From positions 1-42,236 of the IMG/VR virus record IMGVR_UViG_3300009183_000155: DNA of 42,236 nucleotides, one strand, 5' to 3'. The stretch is from a virus. The notes under the pieces were generated by a model. It was not told the DNA's origin, searched no databases, and was given only the letters and a program-made list of their open reading frames with translations. Every line of letters begins with the position of its first letter. The stretch's first letter is position 1. Position numbers and translations under genes: made by a program. This document shows, piece by piece, positions 30,131-38,236 of this stretch.

Positions 30131-30811
30131 ATGTGCTTCTCCGACCCAACACAACAGCCCCCCACTGCTCATTTTTTGGCGGGGTCAGGATCAGGCGGGA
30201 AGGAAGCGACTCCCGAACTGGCCTTGGAGTTGGAATTGGCCCTGGATGCGGCCAGCAAACAAGGCACCGGAAAGCGCGGGATCTACACGGCGGAGCGATT
30301 CCGCGAGCGCGAGCCGCGACGCTATGCGCTGGTGGTGACCGGGCTGGCGCAGGGCTATTCCAAGCAGGCTTTGGCGCGAGCACTGGGGTTGGCTTGGGAA
30401 ACGGTGCGAGCGATTGAGCGGGCGGAAGGCGAGCGCAGTATACGAGACGAGAAAAAAGGATTCGCTGATGGACTGGCGGATGTCATCGAAATCGGGATTG
30501 ATGGACTGCGAGACAAGGCATTGGCTGGCAAGCTGAGCGCTCTGGACGTGGCGGTCCTCACGGACAAATTTCTGACGCTGCGAGGCGAGGCCAGCAGCAT
30601 AATAGAGACGAGGGGCGAGGATCCGGCGGTCACGGCCTACCGGGAATTCATGCGGGCGATGGGTTCGGAGGCGGGGGATGTTTTTGCAAAGGGCGCGGCG
30701 GGCGCGCGGGTGGTGGTGGGTTCGGTGGTGGAAATGGGCCGGGAATCGGGGGCAGGTGGTGTGGAGCCACTCGCTGTCGGGCAACAACTCACTGAGGATC
30801 AAGGCAAATGA
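30131..30811 (+). CDS. Helix-turn-helix protein of the early operon
   Basis: The 226-residue product carries RRYALVVTGLAQGYSKQALARALGL around residues 63-87, a clear sigma-like or HTH-23-type helix-turn-helix that continues WETVRAIERAEG. The remaining C-terminal part is helical with an ALDVAVLTDKFLTLRG segment. It is the head of a chain of seven genes linked by 4-bp ATGA overlaps. Similar small-terminase-like proteins have this domain order, but it is distant from the large terminase. A regulator of the early operon fits as well. Confidence 0.6.
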   Translation: MCFSDPTQQPPTAHFLAGSGSGGKEATPELALELELALDAASKQGTGKRGIYTAERFREREPRRYALVVTGLAQGYSKQALARALGLAWETVRAIERAEGERSIRDEKKGFADGLADVIEIGIDGLRDKALAGKLSALDVAVLTDKFLTLRGEASSIIETRGEDPAVTAYREFMRAMGSEAGDVFAKGAAGARVVVGSVVEMGRESGAGGVEPLAVGQQLTEDQGK

Positions 30812-30966
30812 GCGTCTGTATCCCTGTTGGTGCTGTGGGTGGGTGGGCTGGTGGGCTGGTGGAAGGTGGCGGGATTTCTTTGCGGGCAGGGGGGGGAGGG
30901 GATCGGCGGGGGCGGCGGGCATTCACTCTTATATTCCATAACCATTCACAGAATTTATTACAATGA
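30808..30966 (+). CDS. Hidden 52-residue glycine-rich protein in an ATGA chain
   Basis: A short frame, MSVCIPVGAVGG onwards, starts at the ATG that overlaps the previous stop (ATGA 30808-30811) and ends in a TGA that overlaps the next start (ATGA 30963-30966). Seven neighbouring genes are all joined by exactly this 4-bp overlap, so the frame restores the chain and is likely translated. The product is very rich in G and R and has no domain. Its DNA contains a G-quadruplex-like tract, so the same sequence could be selected at DNA or RNA level. Confidence 0.6.
   Translation: MSVCIPVGAVGGWAGGLVEGGGISLRAGGGGDRRGRRAFTLIFHNHSQNLLQ
30837..30855 (+). repeat. Predicted G-quadruplex tract
   Basis: GGGTGGGTGGGCTGGTGGG has four runs of three G with loops of 1, 1 and 5 nt, which is a stable quadruplex pattern. 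A second G-rich tract follows at about 30891-30921. Both lie within the 52-residue reading frame, on the coding strand. Confidence 0.6.
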
Positions 30967-31484
30967 TCCCTGTCGCTGATACCCAACTGGCCGAGCAATA
31001 CGGCGTTCCTACCGCTACCATTACCTTTCACCGGGAGAAGGTGCTCACTCAAGGTGTGCACTGGGAGAAGGACAATAAGCGGGTGATCTGGCTGGCTGCG
31101 GGACTGGAGGCTATCGCTGAAATGGTGGCTGCTCTGGACCCTGAAAAAAAAGACGGGGGGGCGGCTCCGGCTGCCGGGGATGGTGCTGCCGCGACTGGGG
31201 AGGGTGATGACAGCGCCCCCCCAACGGAGGAGCCGCCAGAGGCCCCGGATGAGCCGGAACCGCTCCCTCTGCGGACAGCCGAGGCGCGTGTTTTGATGAA
31301 GCATCCAAATCCTTGTTTTGTGCGCTGCCACATTCCTGGGGATAACGCGACCCAGCCCTTCGATGTGCGGCTGCGGAATCACCACACGATCCGCGGCAAG
31401 AACGCGCTGCTGCCGGTGGCCCAGCTGCCGGACGGGACCTGGATCTGCACGCACCCTCACCATTCACCGAGACCCTACGCATGA
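30963..31484 (+). CDS. Helix-turn-helix protein with acidic disordered linker
   Basis: The 173-residue product starts with a winged-helix-like unit (about residues 8-52, QLAEQYGVPTATITFHREK onward). A Pro/Ala/Glu/Gly-rich disordered stretch (about 60-105) follows, then a compact C-terminal part with several His and Cys (CFVRCHIPG, HPHHS). A DNA-binding head with a metal-binding tail is possible. It could be an anti-repressor or early regulator. It is coupled to the genes on both sides. Confidence 0.6.
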   Translation: MIPVADTQLAEQYGVPTATITFHREKVLTQGVHWEKDNKRVIWLAAGLEAIAEMVAALDPEKKDGGAAPAAGDGAAATGEGDDSAPPTEEPPEAPDEPEPLPLRTAEARVLMKHPNPCFVRCHIPGDNATQPFDVRLRNHHTIRGKNALLPVAQLPDGTWICTHPHHSPRPYA

Positions 31485-32131
31485 ATACCAAGCTCCTCCT
31501 TCCCCTTTATGATGATAGCCTCTTATCTGATGCCATCTTTGCCAGCCACCGCATCGGGCAAAACCTGGTGGCAATCCTGAATCCGAACAGCGGGCCGAAG
31601 CTGACCAAGAGCCAGCTGAAACCCTATCGGAACGCAATCGAAACGCTGAACCAGAATCACTCGACGGTGCTGGGTTACATCGATCTGCACGAGGGCACTG
31701 GCTTCACGGGCAAAGGGCCGCGCAAGCTGCGGAAAGATTCTGCTATTCTGGCAGAAATAGAGGCGTGGAATGACCTCGCGGTTTTTGAGTACTTTCTGGA
31801 TGATGCAGTGGACTGGAAGGACGAAAAGGTGCGGCCCCTGATCCAGAAGATTCAAGCCTATGGCATCAATCTGACATCCAGCTGGCTGAACCCTGGCGCT
31901 CCTGCGCCTGTTTTGGCCGACTTGGGGACCAATCTGATCGTCCTGGAAGACACCACCAGCAAGACGGCCCCGGCGGGTCCGGACTATGGCTGGATCATGT
32001 TGGGGCGCAAGACGCTGCCAGCAATCCCACCAAAGCTGGGCGCATTCTTCGCCACCGACCGCGCCCCCTCCTCTGCTTTCCAGGTCCTGCCGACTTACTG
32101 GAATCAACTCCTCAGCAAATTCCAAGCATGA
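31481..32131 (+). CDS. Spherulin-4-like / GH135-type glycoside hydrolase fold protein
   Basis: This 216-residue protein matches the spherulation-specific family 4 pattern: LLLPLY at 5-10, AILNPNSGP at 31-39, a helix with YRNAIETLN, VLGYIDL at 63-69, and a segment ending in VFEYFLDD (101-108) where the family has an acidic pair. Relatives include fungal Sph3 and Ega3, which cleave galactosaminogalactan; that is family knowledge, not shown here. No signal peptide or membrane segment, so it would act inside the cell or be packaged. It sits between an early regulator and the replication initiator, an unexpected place for a polysaccharide enzyme. Activity may have been lost or changed. Confidence 0.7.
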   Translation: MNTKLLLPLYDDSLLSDAIFASHRIGQNLVAILNPNSGPKLTKSQLKPYRNAIETLNQNHSTVLGYIDLHEGTGFTGKGPRKLRKDSAILAEIEAWNDLAVFEYFLDDAVDWKDEKVRPLIQKIQAYGINLTSSWLNPGAPAPVLADLGTNLIVLEDTTSKTAPAGPDYGWIMLGRKTLPAIPPKLGAFFATDRAPSSAFQVLPTYWNQLLSKFQA

Positions 32132-33117
32132 TCATCCAACCCGATTTCCTCACACACTGGAAAGTGCAGGCGCTCTCCGGCATCATTGGCCGCGCGGAGG
32201 CCCTCACCGCCCTGCTGGCCCTTTGGGGCCACTGCCAAAATTCGAAGACCTATGTCTTTGAGTTCACCCTGCCGATGCTGGCCGGCATCTGCCAATATCA
32301 GGGCGATGCGGCCCAACTGCACCGCGCCATGCTGGACTGCCGCCTGCTGGATCCCTTGGAAAATGGCCGCTATGAGGTGCATGGGTGGGCGGAAAAAAAT
32401 GCGAGCTACCAGGCGGCATGGAGCAATGGAGCGAAGGGAGGCAAGCCAAAAAACCCACAGGCAACCGAGCGGTTACCCAGCGGTAACCCAGCGGTAACCC
32501 ATGGGTTACCCACAGGTGAACCCAATACAAAGATTCAGGAACCAACAGGACCCCCGAAGGAAGGAATAGAAGGAAGGAATGAAGGAAGGAATGAAGGAAT
32601 GAAGGAATCTGCCGGGCCACCCGACAGCGCGATTCCTCCCACCAGGATTTCCTGGTCCCATCACACGGGTTGGAGCGGCTTCACGCCGGAACTCAGGGAG
32701 ACTCTGGCCAAGGCCTTTCCTGGTTTGGATCTGGATCTGGCCTGCAATGAATCGGATGCCTGGCTGCGACTGAAACCGGCCAACGCGAACAAGAAAAACT
32801 GGTTCACGTTTCTGACCAACTGGCTGCGCCGCTCTTCCCCGTCTCTTTCCAACCAGACGGATGATTTCACTAGCGGAAATGATGGCAAAAAAAATGAAGG
32901 GGGGGCGGCACCGCCTGCCTTGGCCCACCACCGGCAACCGGACGGGCCGTGGCGCGGGGCTTTTGAGGCCACCTACGGGCGTTTGCCTGATGGAGGCTGG
33001 GCTACCCTGCCACCAGCCATCCAGCGCGAGCTGCGTGCGGCGCTGGGCGATGCAGATGCCCTGCTCCTGGCTTCCTTTGAGGCGGCTGAAAAAAATGAAA
33101 GGGGGGAAGCCGCATGA
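32128..33117 (+). CDS. Replication initiator (lambda O-like organisation)
   Basis: The 329-residue product has a winged-helix-like N-terminal part (about 1-95, FLTHWKVQALSGIIGRAEALTALLALWG at the start) and a C-terminal module that includes NKKNWFTFLTNWLRR (about residues 217-231), typical of proteins that recruit the replicative helicase. The joining linker (about 114-161) is encoded by four 11-bp iterons and a purine-rich tract, as in lambda O. The gene overlaps both neighbours by ATGA, and the DnaB-type helicase follows two genes later. It probably binds its own gene as the origin and loads the helicase. Confidence 0.75.
   Translation: MIIQPDFLTHWKVQALSGIIGRAEALTALLALWGHCQNSKTYVFEFTLPMLAGICQYQGDAAQLHRAMLDCRLLDPLENGRYEVHGWAEKNASYQAAWSNGAKGGKPKNPQATERLPSGNPAVTHGLPTGEPNTKIQEPTGPPKEGIEGRNEGRNEGMKESAGPPDSAIPPTRISWSHHTGWSGFTPELRETLAKAFPGLDLDLACNESDAWLRLKPANANKKNWFTFLTNWLRRSSPSLSNQTDDFTSGNDGKKNEGGAAPPALAHHRQPDGPWRGAFEATYGRLPDGGWATLPPAIQRELRAALGDADALLLASFEAAEKNERGEAA
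32469..32608 (+). repeat. Putative origin of replication: four 11-bp iterons plus purine-rich tract
   Basis: Four tandem 11-bp units: GCGGTTACCCA (32469-32479), GCGGTAACCCA (32480-32490), GCGGTAACCCA (32491-32501), TGGGTTACCCA (32502-32512). Units three and four create an 18-bp perfect palindrome (32493-32510). From 32556 to 32608 a C-free GGAAGGAAT-type tract follows. Iterons within an initiator gene followed by an asymmetric tract are the layout of lambdoid origins. Melting tendency is not proven, as the tract is purine-rich rather than strongly AT-rich. Confidence 0.7.
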
Positions 33118-33464
33118 ATGTGACCGTGACCCTGCCCTGTGGGCATACTTCGCCGCTGGATGAGGCTTTTATCGACCGGGACCAATACCACTGCCCGGTC
33201 TGCCGGGGGGGCTGGCATTGGATCACCGGAGCACCCATCAAGCATCCCAGCGGATGGGTGGAGCCGGGGACGCGCACGATGCGTTCTGGCCTGCCGGATC
33301 TGGGCTTGCCGGGTGCAGAGTCCCGCCGCTTCGGCCAGCGGCTAAAACTTTCCGCGCCGGGCAAGTGCCCCGGCGGGAATGCTGTGGGGGTGCCAAACCA
33401 CCGGAAAATGAGCGGTACCACCACAGCACAACTTTTCCCCGCATTCCCCGCATTCCCCGCATGA
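33114..33464 (+). CDS. Small zinc-ribbon-like protein
   Basis: This 116-residue protein has LPCGHTS and QYHCPVCRGGWHW near its N-terminus (residues 7-37), a four-ligand zinc site of ribbon or RING-like type (C9, H11, C28, C31). The middle is basic, and the end is an FPAFPAFPA repeat encoded by a CATTCCCCG tandem that also forms the leader of the helicase gene. It lies between the initiator and the helicase, suggesting a helper for helicase loading or single-strand DNA handling. Confidence 0.6.
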   Translation: MNVTVTLPCGHTSPLDEAFIDRDQYHCPVCRGGWHWITGAPIKHPSGWVEPGTRTMRSGLPDLGLPGAESRRFGQRLKLSAPGKCPGGNAVGVPNHRKMSGTTTAQLFPAFPAFPA

Positions 33465-34960
33465 ACCAAGAACCCCCTACCATACCCCACCAGCCGGAGG
33501 CTGAATTATCATTGATGGCCTGTCTGCTGATGGAGCCGGAACGCATGGGCGGGCTGGCCGGCCGCGTGAAGGAGGACTGGTTTTACAGCATCACGCACAA
33601 GCAGCTTTGGCAGAGCCTGCACCATTTCCACACGGCGGGCTTGCCATTCGATCCACTGAATATCATCGCGTGGGCGCGGTCCCATGCGGATGAGGAGGTG
33701 AGAAAGAACGTGCACAATATCGAAAAACGGTGCGGGGATCTGGTCAGCTATGTGCCGACCACGGCAAATTTCGACACCTACTTTGGCCATGTGGAGGATG
33801 CGGCGATGCGGCGGCGGCTGATGCGGATGGGCCGGGCTCTGAGTCAGGCGGCTAACGATACCTCGCAGCCGTGGAAGGCGGCGATGGATGAGGCGGAAGC
33901 GGGGCTGTATAACCTACGGGAGATCCAGTCCATCAAGGGGAGCCGCCCGGTGAAGGAGGTGGTCTGTGAGGTGGTGGATACGTTTGAGGCGCGGCACCGG
34001 CGGCGCGGCGATGCCACGATGGGCGTGCCGACCGGATTCGCGGATATCGACCGCATGATCAATGGGTTCCAAGGCGGGCAGTTGGTGACCATCGGGGCGC
34101 GTCCGGCGATGGGGAAGACGGCGCTGCTATGGAATTTTGTGGAGGGCATGAGCATCGACAATCCCTACCCGGCGAAGGGCTGTTTCTACTCGCTGGAAAT
34201 GAAGGATAGTGAGATCGTCGAGCGGGCGCTGTTGGGGCGGGCTTCGGTGGATTTCTCAAAGGGGCGCACGGGAATGTTTTCCACGGGAGACTTCGCCCAG
34301 ATCAAGCAACAGGTAGGGGAGGTGGGCAATAGCCCGCTCTACACGTTTGATGGGTATAACATGACCATCGGCGATATGTGCGCCCAGATCAGGAGCGATG
34401 TGCGGCGCTTCGGGATTCAGTATGCGGCGATCGATTACGGCCAACTGCTCAAGGCATCCAGCAAGCGGGCGCAAAAAGAAAAGCGGCTGGAGGTGGAGGA
34501 AACGTGGGAACTGCTGAAGGGTGTGGCCAAGACGCAGAATATTCCTATCATCCTGCTGGCACAGTGTGGACGCGGAGCGGATGACAATCCGAGCCGCCCG
34601 CCGCAACTGAAGGATTTGCAGGAGTCGAGCGCGATTGAGAAGTTTTCGGACATCGTGGCCTTCATCCACCGGGTGAGCTATTACGTGCCCTGGCAACGGC
34701 TGAAGGAGGATCCCCGCGAGGAATGGGAAGACAAGGCAAAGGAGTGGGAACAGGAAAATGGACGTAGCTTCCCGTGTTCTGATGATGACGATGCCACCGC
34801 CGGACAGCGGATGTATAACAGTTGGGCGCAGTTCATCCTCGCCAAGCAGCGGAATGGCGCGGTAGGGCCAATCGATCTGATATTCCACGCGCACCGCGCC
34901 CGGTTCTCCGGGCGGACGGGCAAGATTTTCTCCAACAACTTGAAAGAACGCCAACACTAA
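33461..34960 (+). CDS. dnaB: Replicative DNA helicase, DnaB family
   Basis: The 499-residue product has the DnaB N-terminal domain (about 10-110, including LFHFHTAGLPFDPLNI-like sequence) and a RecA-type motor domain. The Walker A motif is GARPAMGKT at 212-220 and the Walker B is YAAIDYGQLL near 321-330. SLEM and a QSSAIEKFSD-like loop follow. The N-terminal domain contacts primase and loader; the motor encircles DNA. It starts in an ATGA overlap directly behind three CATTCCCCG repeats. It completes the initiator-helicase pair, with the primase-like gene at 184 as possible partner. Confidence 0.9.
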   Translation: MNQEPPTIPHQPEAELSLMACLLMEPERMGGLAGRVKEDWFYSITHKQLWQSLHHFHTAGLPFDPLNIIAWARSHADEEVRKNVHNIEKRCGDLVSYVPTTANFDTYFGHVEDAAMRRRLMRMGRALSQAANDTSQPWKAAMDEAEAGLYNLREIQSIKGSRPVKEVVCEVVDTFEARHRRRGDATMGVPTGFADIDRMINGFQGGQLVTIGARPAMGKTALLWNFVEGMSIDNPYPAKGCFYSLEMKDSEIVERALLGRASVDFSKGRTGMFSTGDFAQIKQQVGEVGNSPLYTFDGYNMTIGDMCAQIRSDVRRFGIQYAAIDYGQLLKASSKRAQKEKRLEVEETWELLKGVAKTQNIPIILLAQCGRGADDNPSRPPQLKDLQESSAIEKFSDIVAFIHRVSYYVPWQRLKEDPREEWEDKAKEWEQENGRSFPCSDDDDATAGQRMYNSWAQFILAKQRNGAVGPIDLIFHAHRARFSGRTGKIFSNNLKERQH

Positions 34961-34964
34961 ATCC

Positions 34965-35753
34965 ATGAGCAACAAGAACCCAGAATGGCGCAGCCGCGTG
35001 ACTTTGATGGCACCTACGGTGGAAAAAATCCCGAAGAAACGGGGCCGGCCACCCATGACAGAGGAAGATCGGGCAGCAGGACAACTCTTGTCGAAAAGCC
35101 GCCGTGCGGTGTGGCAGCGGGAAATGCGGGCAAAAATAAAGGCCGGGCTGGACCTGCCAACCAATTCCAAGAAAAGCCCCGGCCCACGGCGGATTCCATT
35201 GGAGGGCCGGGTTTTCGGAGATCTGACGGTGATGCACTACGAGGACACCATAGGCCCACGCGGTGGACGCAAGAGCCGGTGGAGGCTGCGCTGCAGCTGC
35301 GGGGTGGAGCTGGTGCTGCGCACCGATCAACTCTTGGCAGTATATGGACGGAAGCATTGCGGCCATGCACGGGGCCAGACTTATGCGCCCACGGAGATGA
35401 TGCCCACGGACCGCAAAAAACGCGGCAACCAAAATCCGGTGGGCCGCGTCCGCAAAGAGCGGGCCAAGACGCAGCGGCCTGCCCGCGTATGGACGGCGGC
35501 AGAGATTGAAGAACGCGAACTTGATGCGGCAGAACGGCTGGAGCGGAAAATGCGGAATGTGGAGAATGCGGAACGGTCGCGGAAAGGTGAGCGAATGCTG
35601 CCAGCACCCAAGAAAGAAATGGATGCGGCGGGCTGGATCCGACTGCTCCGGACGATGCGCCGGGCCGGGGCGCGTTGGGCGGAACTGACGATGGAACTGG
35701 AATCGGCGGCGGCGTTCGGTGTGACACGCGAACTGGTGGAGGTGGCAGCATGA
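34965..35753 (+). CDS. AT-hook and zinc-site protein, small-terminase candidate
   Basis: The 262-residue product opens with a basic segment holding an AT-hook-like KKRGRPP (residues 24-30). Around 108-133 comes RLRCSCGVELVLRTDQ ... KHCGHA, a zinc-binding pattern seen in DNA-binding phage proteins and HNH-endonuclease neighbours. The last third is helical and arginine-rich. It is coupled to the large terminase by ATGA (35750-35753). DNA-binding features and position suggest the small terminase or packaging-site recogniser, but the family was not confirmed. Confidence 0.55.
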   Translation: MSNKNPEWRSRVTLMAPTVEKIPKKRGRPPMTEEDRAAGQLLSKSRRAVWQREMRAKIKAGLDLPTNSKKSPGPRRIPLEGRVFGDLTVMHYEDTIGPRGGRKSRWRLRCSCGVELVLRTDQLLAVYGRKHCGHARGQTYAPTEMMPTDRKKRGNQNPVGRVRKERAKTQRPARVWTAAEIEERELDAAERLERKMRNVENAERSRKGERMLPAPKKEMDAAGWIRLLRTMRRAGARWAELTMELESAAAFGVTRELVEVAA

Positions 35754-37663
35754 CTGCGGCTTACGACCCCCTGCAATTGGCCCTTGAGGCCCAGCCGGAC
35801 CATCCGGTCTATCCTGCCCTGACGCGGGGACAGCTGGAAATGCTGCCACCGGAAATGATCCTGACCCTGCTGGAAGGCCGGGCGCGGCAGATCAGGCAGG
35901 AGAAGGAAGATCCCTACCGTTATGGCCATGAGCCGGAGTTCTGGGATGTGATGGACTGGGCCGTGGCAGAGCGGCGGATAGACCGGCCCAGCCAAGTGTT
36001 GGAGGTGCTGATTCTGGGGGGAAACCGGGCGGCAAAAACGGAATTCGCGGCGAAGCGGATGATTCAGGGGATTGTCAGCAACAAGGAGTGGGAATGCCTG
36101 ATGCTCCATGCGGATGAACCCGCCAGCCGGGCGGTGCAGCAAAAGCGCAGCTGGAAATACCTGCCACCGGAGTGGAAGCCCAGCAGCGGCAAGGCCAAGA
36201 AAACAATCACGACCAAGCTGAACTATAACGAACTTTCCGGCTTTACGGAGAACGCCTTCGCGCTGTCCAATTCCTCGCATGGGCGCTTCAAATTTTACTC
36301 TGCGGATGTGACTTCTCTGGAGGGGATGGAATTTGATAGCGCGTGGAGCGATGAATTGATCCCGCTGAACTGGGTGGATGCGGTGGAATTCCGCCTCCTG
36401 ACGCGGGCGGAGCATACCAAGACGCTGGCGCTGCAACTGCGGCCCCTGCTGCGCGAGAAGGCGGCGGATCCGGCGCTGAGATTCCCCCGCGAATTGTTGG
36501 GGCGGCTTTATCAGGGAGTGCACCTGATCACGTTCACGCCTATTCTGGGATTCACCCCGACTTGTGGGCGATTCCTGACCGGGGCCCGGACGATCATGGA
36601 GGTGGAAGCGGAATTGTTGCCGTATACCTCGCCGGATGGGACGAGCGGATTCCGCCGGGTGCCGCGCCTGCAGATCGGAAAGGAAACAAACCGCCTGATC
36701 GGTTATTTCCACACCTATGACAACAAATACGGCGGGAACTGGGACGGGATGAAGGCCAAGCTGGCCAATGCCACGGAGCGCAAGATCAAGGAACGCGCCT
36801 ATGGTGTGCCGGAAGCGGCGTTCGACACACGCTTCCCCATGTTCAGCCACGCCAGCCATGTCAGGGCAGAGAATTTCACTCCGGCGGAAGCCACCTGGTA
36901 TCAGATTGTGGATCCCTGCCCTGGGCGGAATTTCTCGATGATCTGGGTAGCGGTGAATGCCCTGGGGGAGAGCTTCATCGCCCGCGAGTGGCCGCAGGAG
37001 GACGATTACATCCCCGGCATCGGCAGTCCCGGCCCGTGGGCGGTGCCCAGCACCGGCACGCGAAAAGATGGCGACAAAGGCCCGGCGCAGAAGCCGTTTG
37101 GGTTCGGCATTAAATCCTACAAGCGCGAGATGGCCCGCGTGGAGCGGGAGCTGCACCGGCTGCTGCATCCTCACGACTCTGCCAATAGCAAGAAGCGAAT
37201 CCCCATCTTCAAGCGGATCATGGACAGCCGGGGCGGTGCCGCCCCTACCCTGGCCCATGAAAGCCCCAAGACGCTGATGGACCTCTTCGCGGAGGTGGAT
37301 CCGGAGGATGATACGGATGAGGAATTCCTCTTTGATCCCAGCAGCAAATCCCTTACTGGCGAGGGCGGGAACGGCGGGATTATGGACGGCGTGGAGATGG
37401 TGAACGACTTGCTATTCTACGACGAAACCCAAGCCACCCTGAACGAGCCAGGCGACCGCATGACCTTCCGCGGCGCGGCCCCCCGCCTCTACGTCTGCAC
37501 CCGCTGCACCAATACCATCAACGCCCTGAGCACCTGGACCGGAGCGGATGGCCAGAAGGGTGCCTGCAAGGATTTCGCGGACTTGCCCCGCTACTACGCG
37601 CAGGCCGGACCGGAATACATCCCCGAATCCAACACCCGCCCACGGGGAGGCGGGACTTTCTAA
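35750..37663 (+). CDS. terL: Terminase large subunit
   Basis: The 637-residue product has the ATPase signature of phage terminases: ILGGNRAAKT (Walker A, 88-97) and FDSAWSDEL with D201-E202 (Walker B). The C-terminal nuclease-like half shows acidic residues D388 and D492 in RNase H-type strands (IVDPCPGRNFSMIWV near 386). The start at 35750 overlaps the upstream stop. It powers DNA entry into the prohead through the portal and cuts the concatemer. The large size and the divergent Walker A (GGNRAAKT) are usual for podovirus-type terminases. Confidence 0.88.
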   Translation: MTAAYDPLQLALEAQPDHPVYPALTRGQLEMLPPEMILTLLEGRARQIRQEKEDPYRYGHEPEFWDVMDWAVAERRIDRPSQVLEVLILGGNRAAKTEFAAKRMIQGIVSNKEWECLMLHADEPASRAVQQKRSWKYLPPEWKPSSGKAKKTITTKLNYNELSGFTENAFALSNSSHGRFKFYSADVTSLEGMEFDSAWSDELIPLNWVDAVEFRLLTRAEHTKTLALQLRPLLREKAADPALRFPRELLGRLYQGVHLITFTPILGFTPTCGRFLTGARTIMEVEAELLPYTSPDGTSGFRRVPRLQIGKETNRLIGYFHTYDNKYGGNWDGMKAKLANATERKIKERAYGVPEAAFDTRFPMFSHASHVRAENFTPAEATWYQIVDPCPGRNFSMIWVAVNALGESFIAREWPQEDDYIPGIGSPGPWAVPSTGTRKDGDKGPAQKPFGFGIKSYKREMARVERELHRLLHPHDSANSKKRIPIFKRIMDSRGGAAPTLAHESPKTLMDLFAEVDPEDDTDEEFLFDPSSKSLTGEGGNGGIMDGVEMVNDLLFYDETQATLNEPGDRMTFRGAAPRLYVCTRCTNTINALSTWTGADGQKGACKDFADLPRYYAQAGPEYIPESNTRPRGGGTF

Positions 37664-37686
37664 CGTAAAAACAACAATCAAGCACT

Positions 37687-37968
37687 ATGAGCAAAGCCAA
37701 AAATCCAAAAGCCCTGACGGCACCAACTGCTTCATCAAGTTCAACCAACAGTCCAAAACCATTCCACCATGATGTAATGTGCAACGGATGTGTCATCCGT
37801 CATCTGCCAAACATCGGAACTGGAGAAAGATATAAAGTGACCCTGATCCGCACAGGAGAAGCACGAGTAGTGATGTCTCAATCATTCCCCGACGCCACTG
37901 CTCGCGATGCAATGCAAAGGCGACTCATAACAGTCATGGACGCCATGGAGTGGTCCAGCCCGACATAG
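37687..37968 (+). CDS. Small unknown protein after the terminase
   Basis: A 93-residue basic protein with a Ser/Lys/Pro-rich N-terminus and a short beta-rich second half (ERYKVTLIRTGEARVVM near 47-63). No Shine-Dalgarno sequence; the leader is A/C-rich (AAAACAACAATC). No family recognised. Confidence 0.55.
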   Translation: MSKAKNPKALTAPTASSSSTNSPKPFHHDVMCNGCVIRHLPNIGTGERYKVTLIRTGEARVVMSQSFPDATARDAMQRRLITVMDAMEWSSPT

Positions 37969-37992
37969 TCACTTGCAATGCAATTCTCCAAC

Positions 37993-38229
37993 ATGCCACC
38001 CATCCACCAAAGCCCTACTCAGTCCGACCGCAGGACACGAGCAGGACGCAGGAAAGAGATACTGGACCATATCCGATTCCATGGGGGCTTCTCAATCTTC
38101 TGGATCACCGAGCATCGTCTGCGGGCTGTTGTTGGAATGCAGATGCAACAAACTGGTGAGATTATCACCGACAACAAAACCTATGGGTATCCATGGATTG
38201 GAGTAAAGATTTCACCAATTAAAAACTGA
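37993..38229 (+). CDS. Small unknown protein with a 5' end shared by its neighbour
   Basis: A 78-residue protein; the ATG at 37993 is preferred to 37978 because the first 19 bases repeat those at 38237. A basic segment follows (TRAGRRKEILDHI) and then a short beta region. Possibly helix-turn-helix in the N-terminal half (RKEILDHIRFHGGFSIFWITEHRL). Function unknown. Confidence 0.5.
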   Translation: MPPIHQSPTQSDRRTRAGRRKEILDHIRFHGGFSIFWITEHRLRAVVGMQMQQTGEIITDNKTYGYPWIGVKISPIKN

Positions 38230-38236
38230 ACGCGCC

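Noticed and set aside
30918-30940. AFTLIF in the 52-residue frame resembling a type IV prepilin start
   Set aside because: It lies far from the N-terminus and lacks the following hydrophobic helix; the match is a chance word.
30678-30941. Frame of 87 codons overlapping the end of the HTH gene
   Set aside because: It overlaps the HTH gene by more than 130 bp in another frame and shares no start or stop coupling. The 52-codon frame at 30808 fits the ATGA chain instead.
35381-37258. Long reverse-strand open frame (625 codons) through the terminase
   Set aside because: It lies opposite the large terminase, whose Walker motifs and nuclease residues are clear. The frame is open because of GC-rich codon bias. 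It also has no domain.
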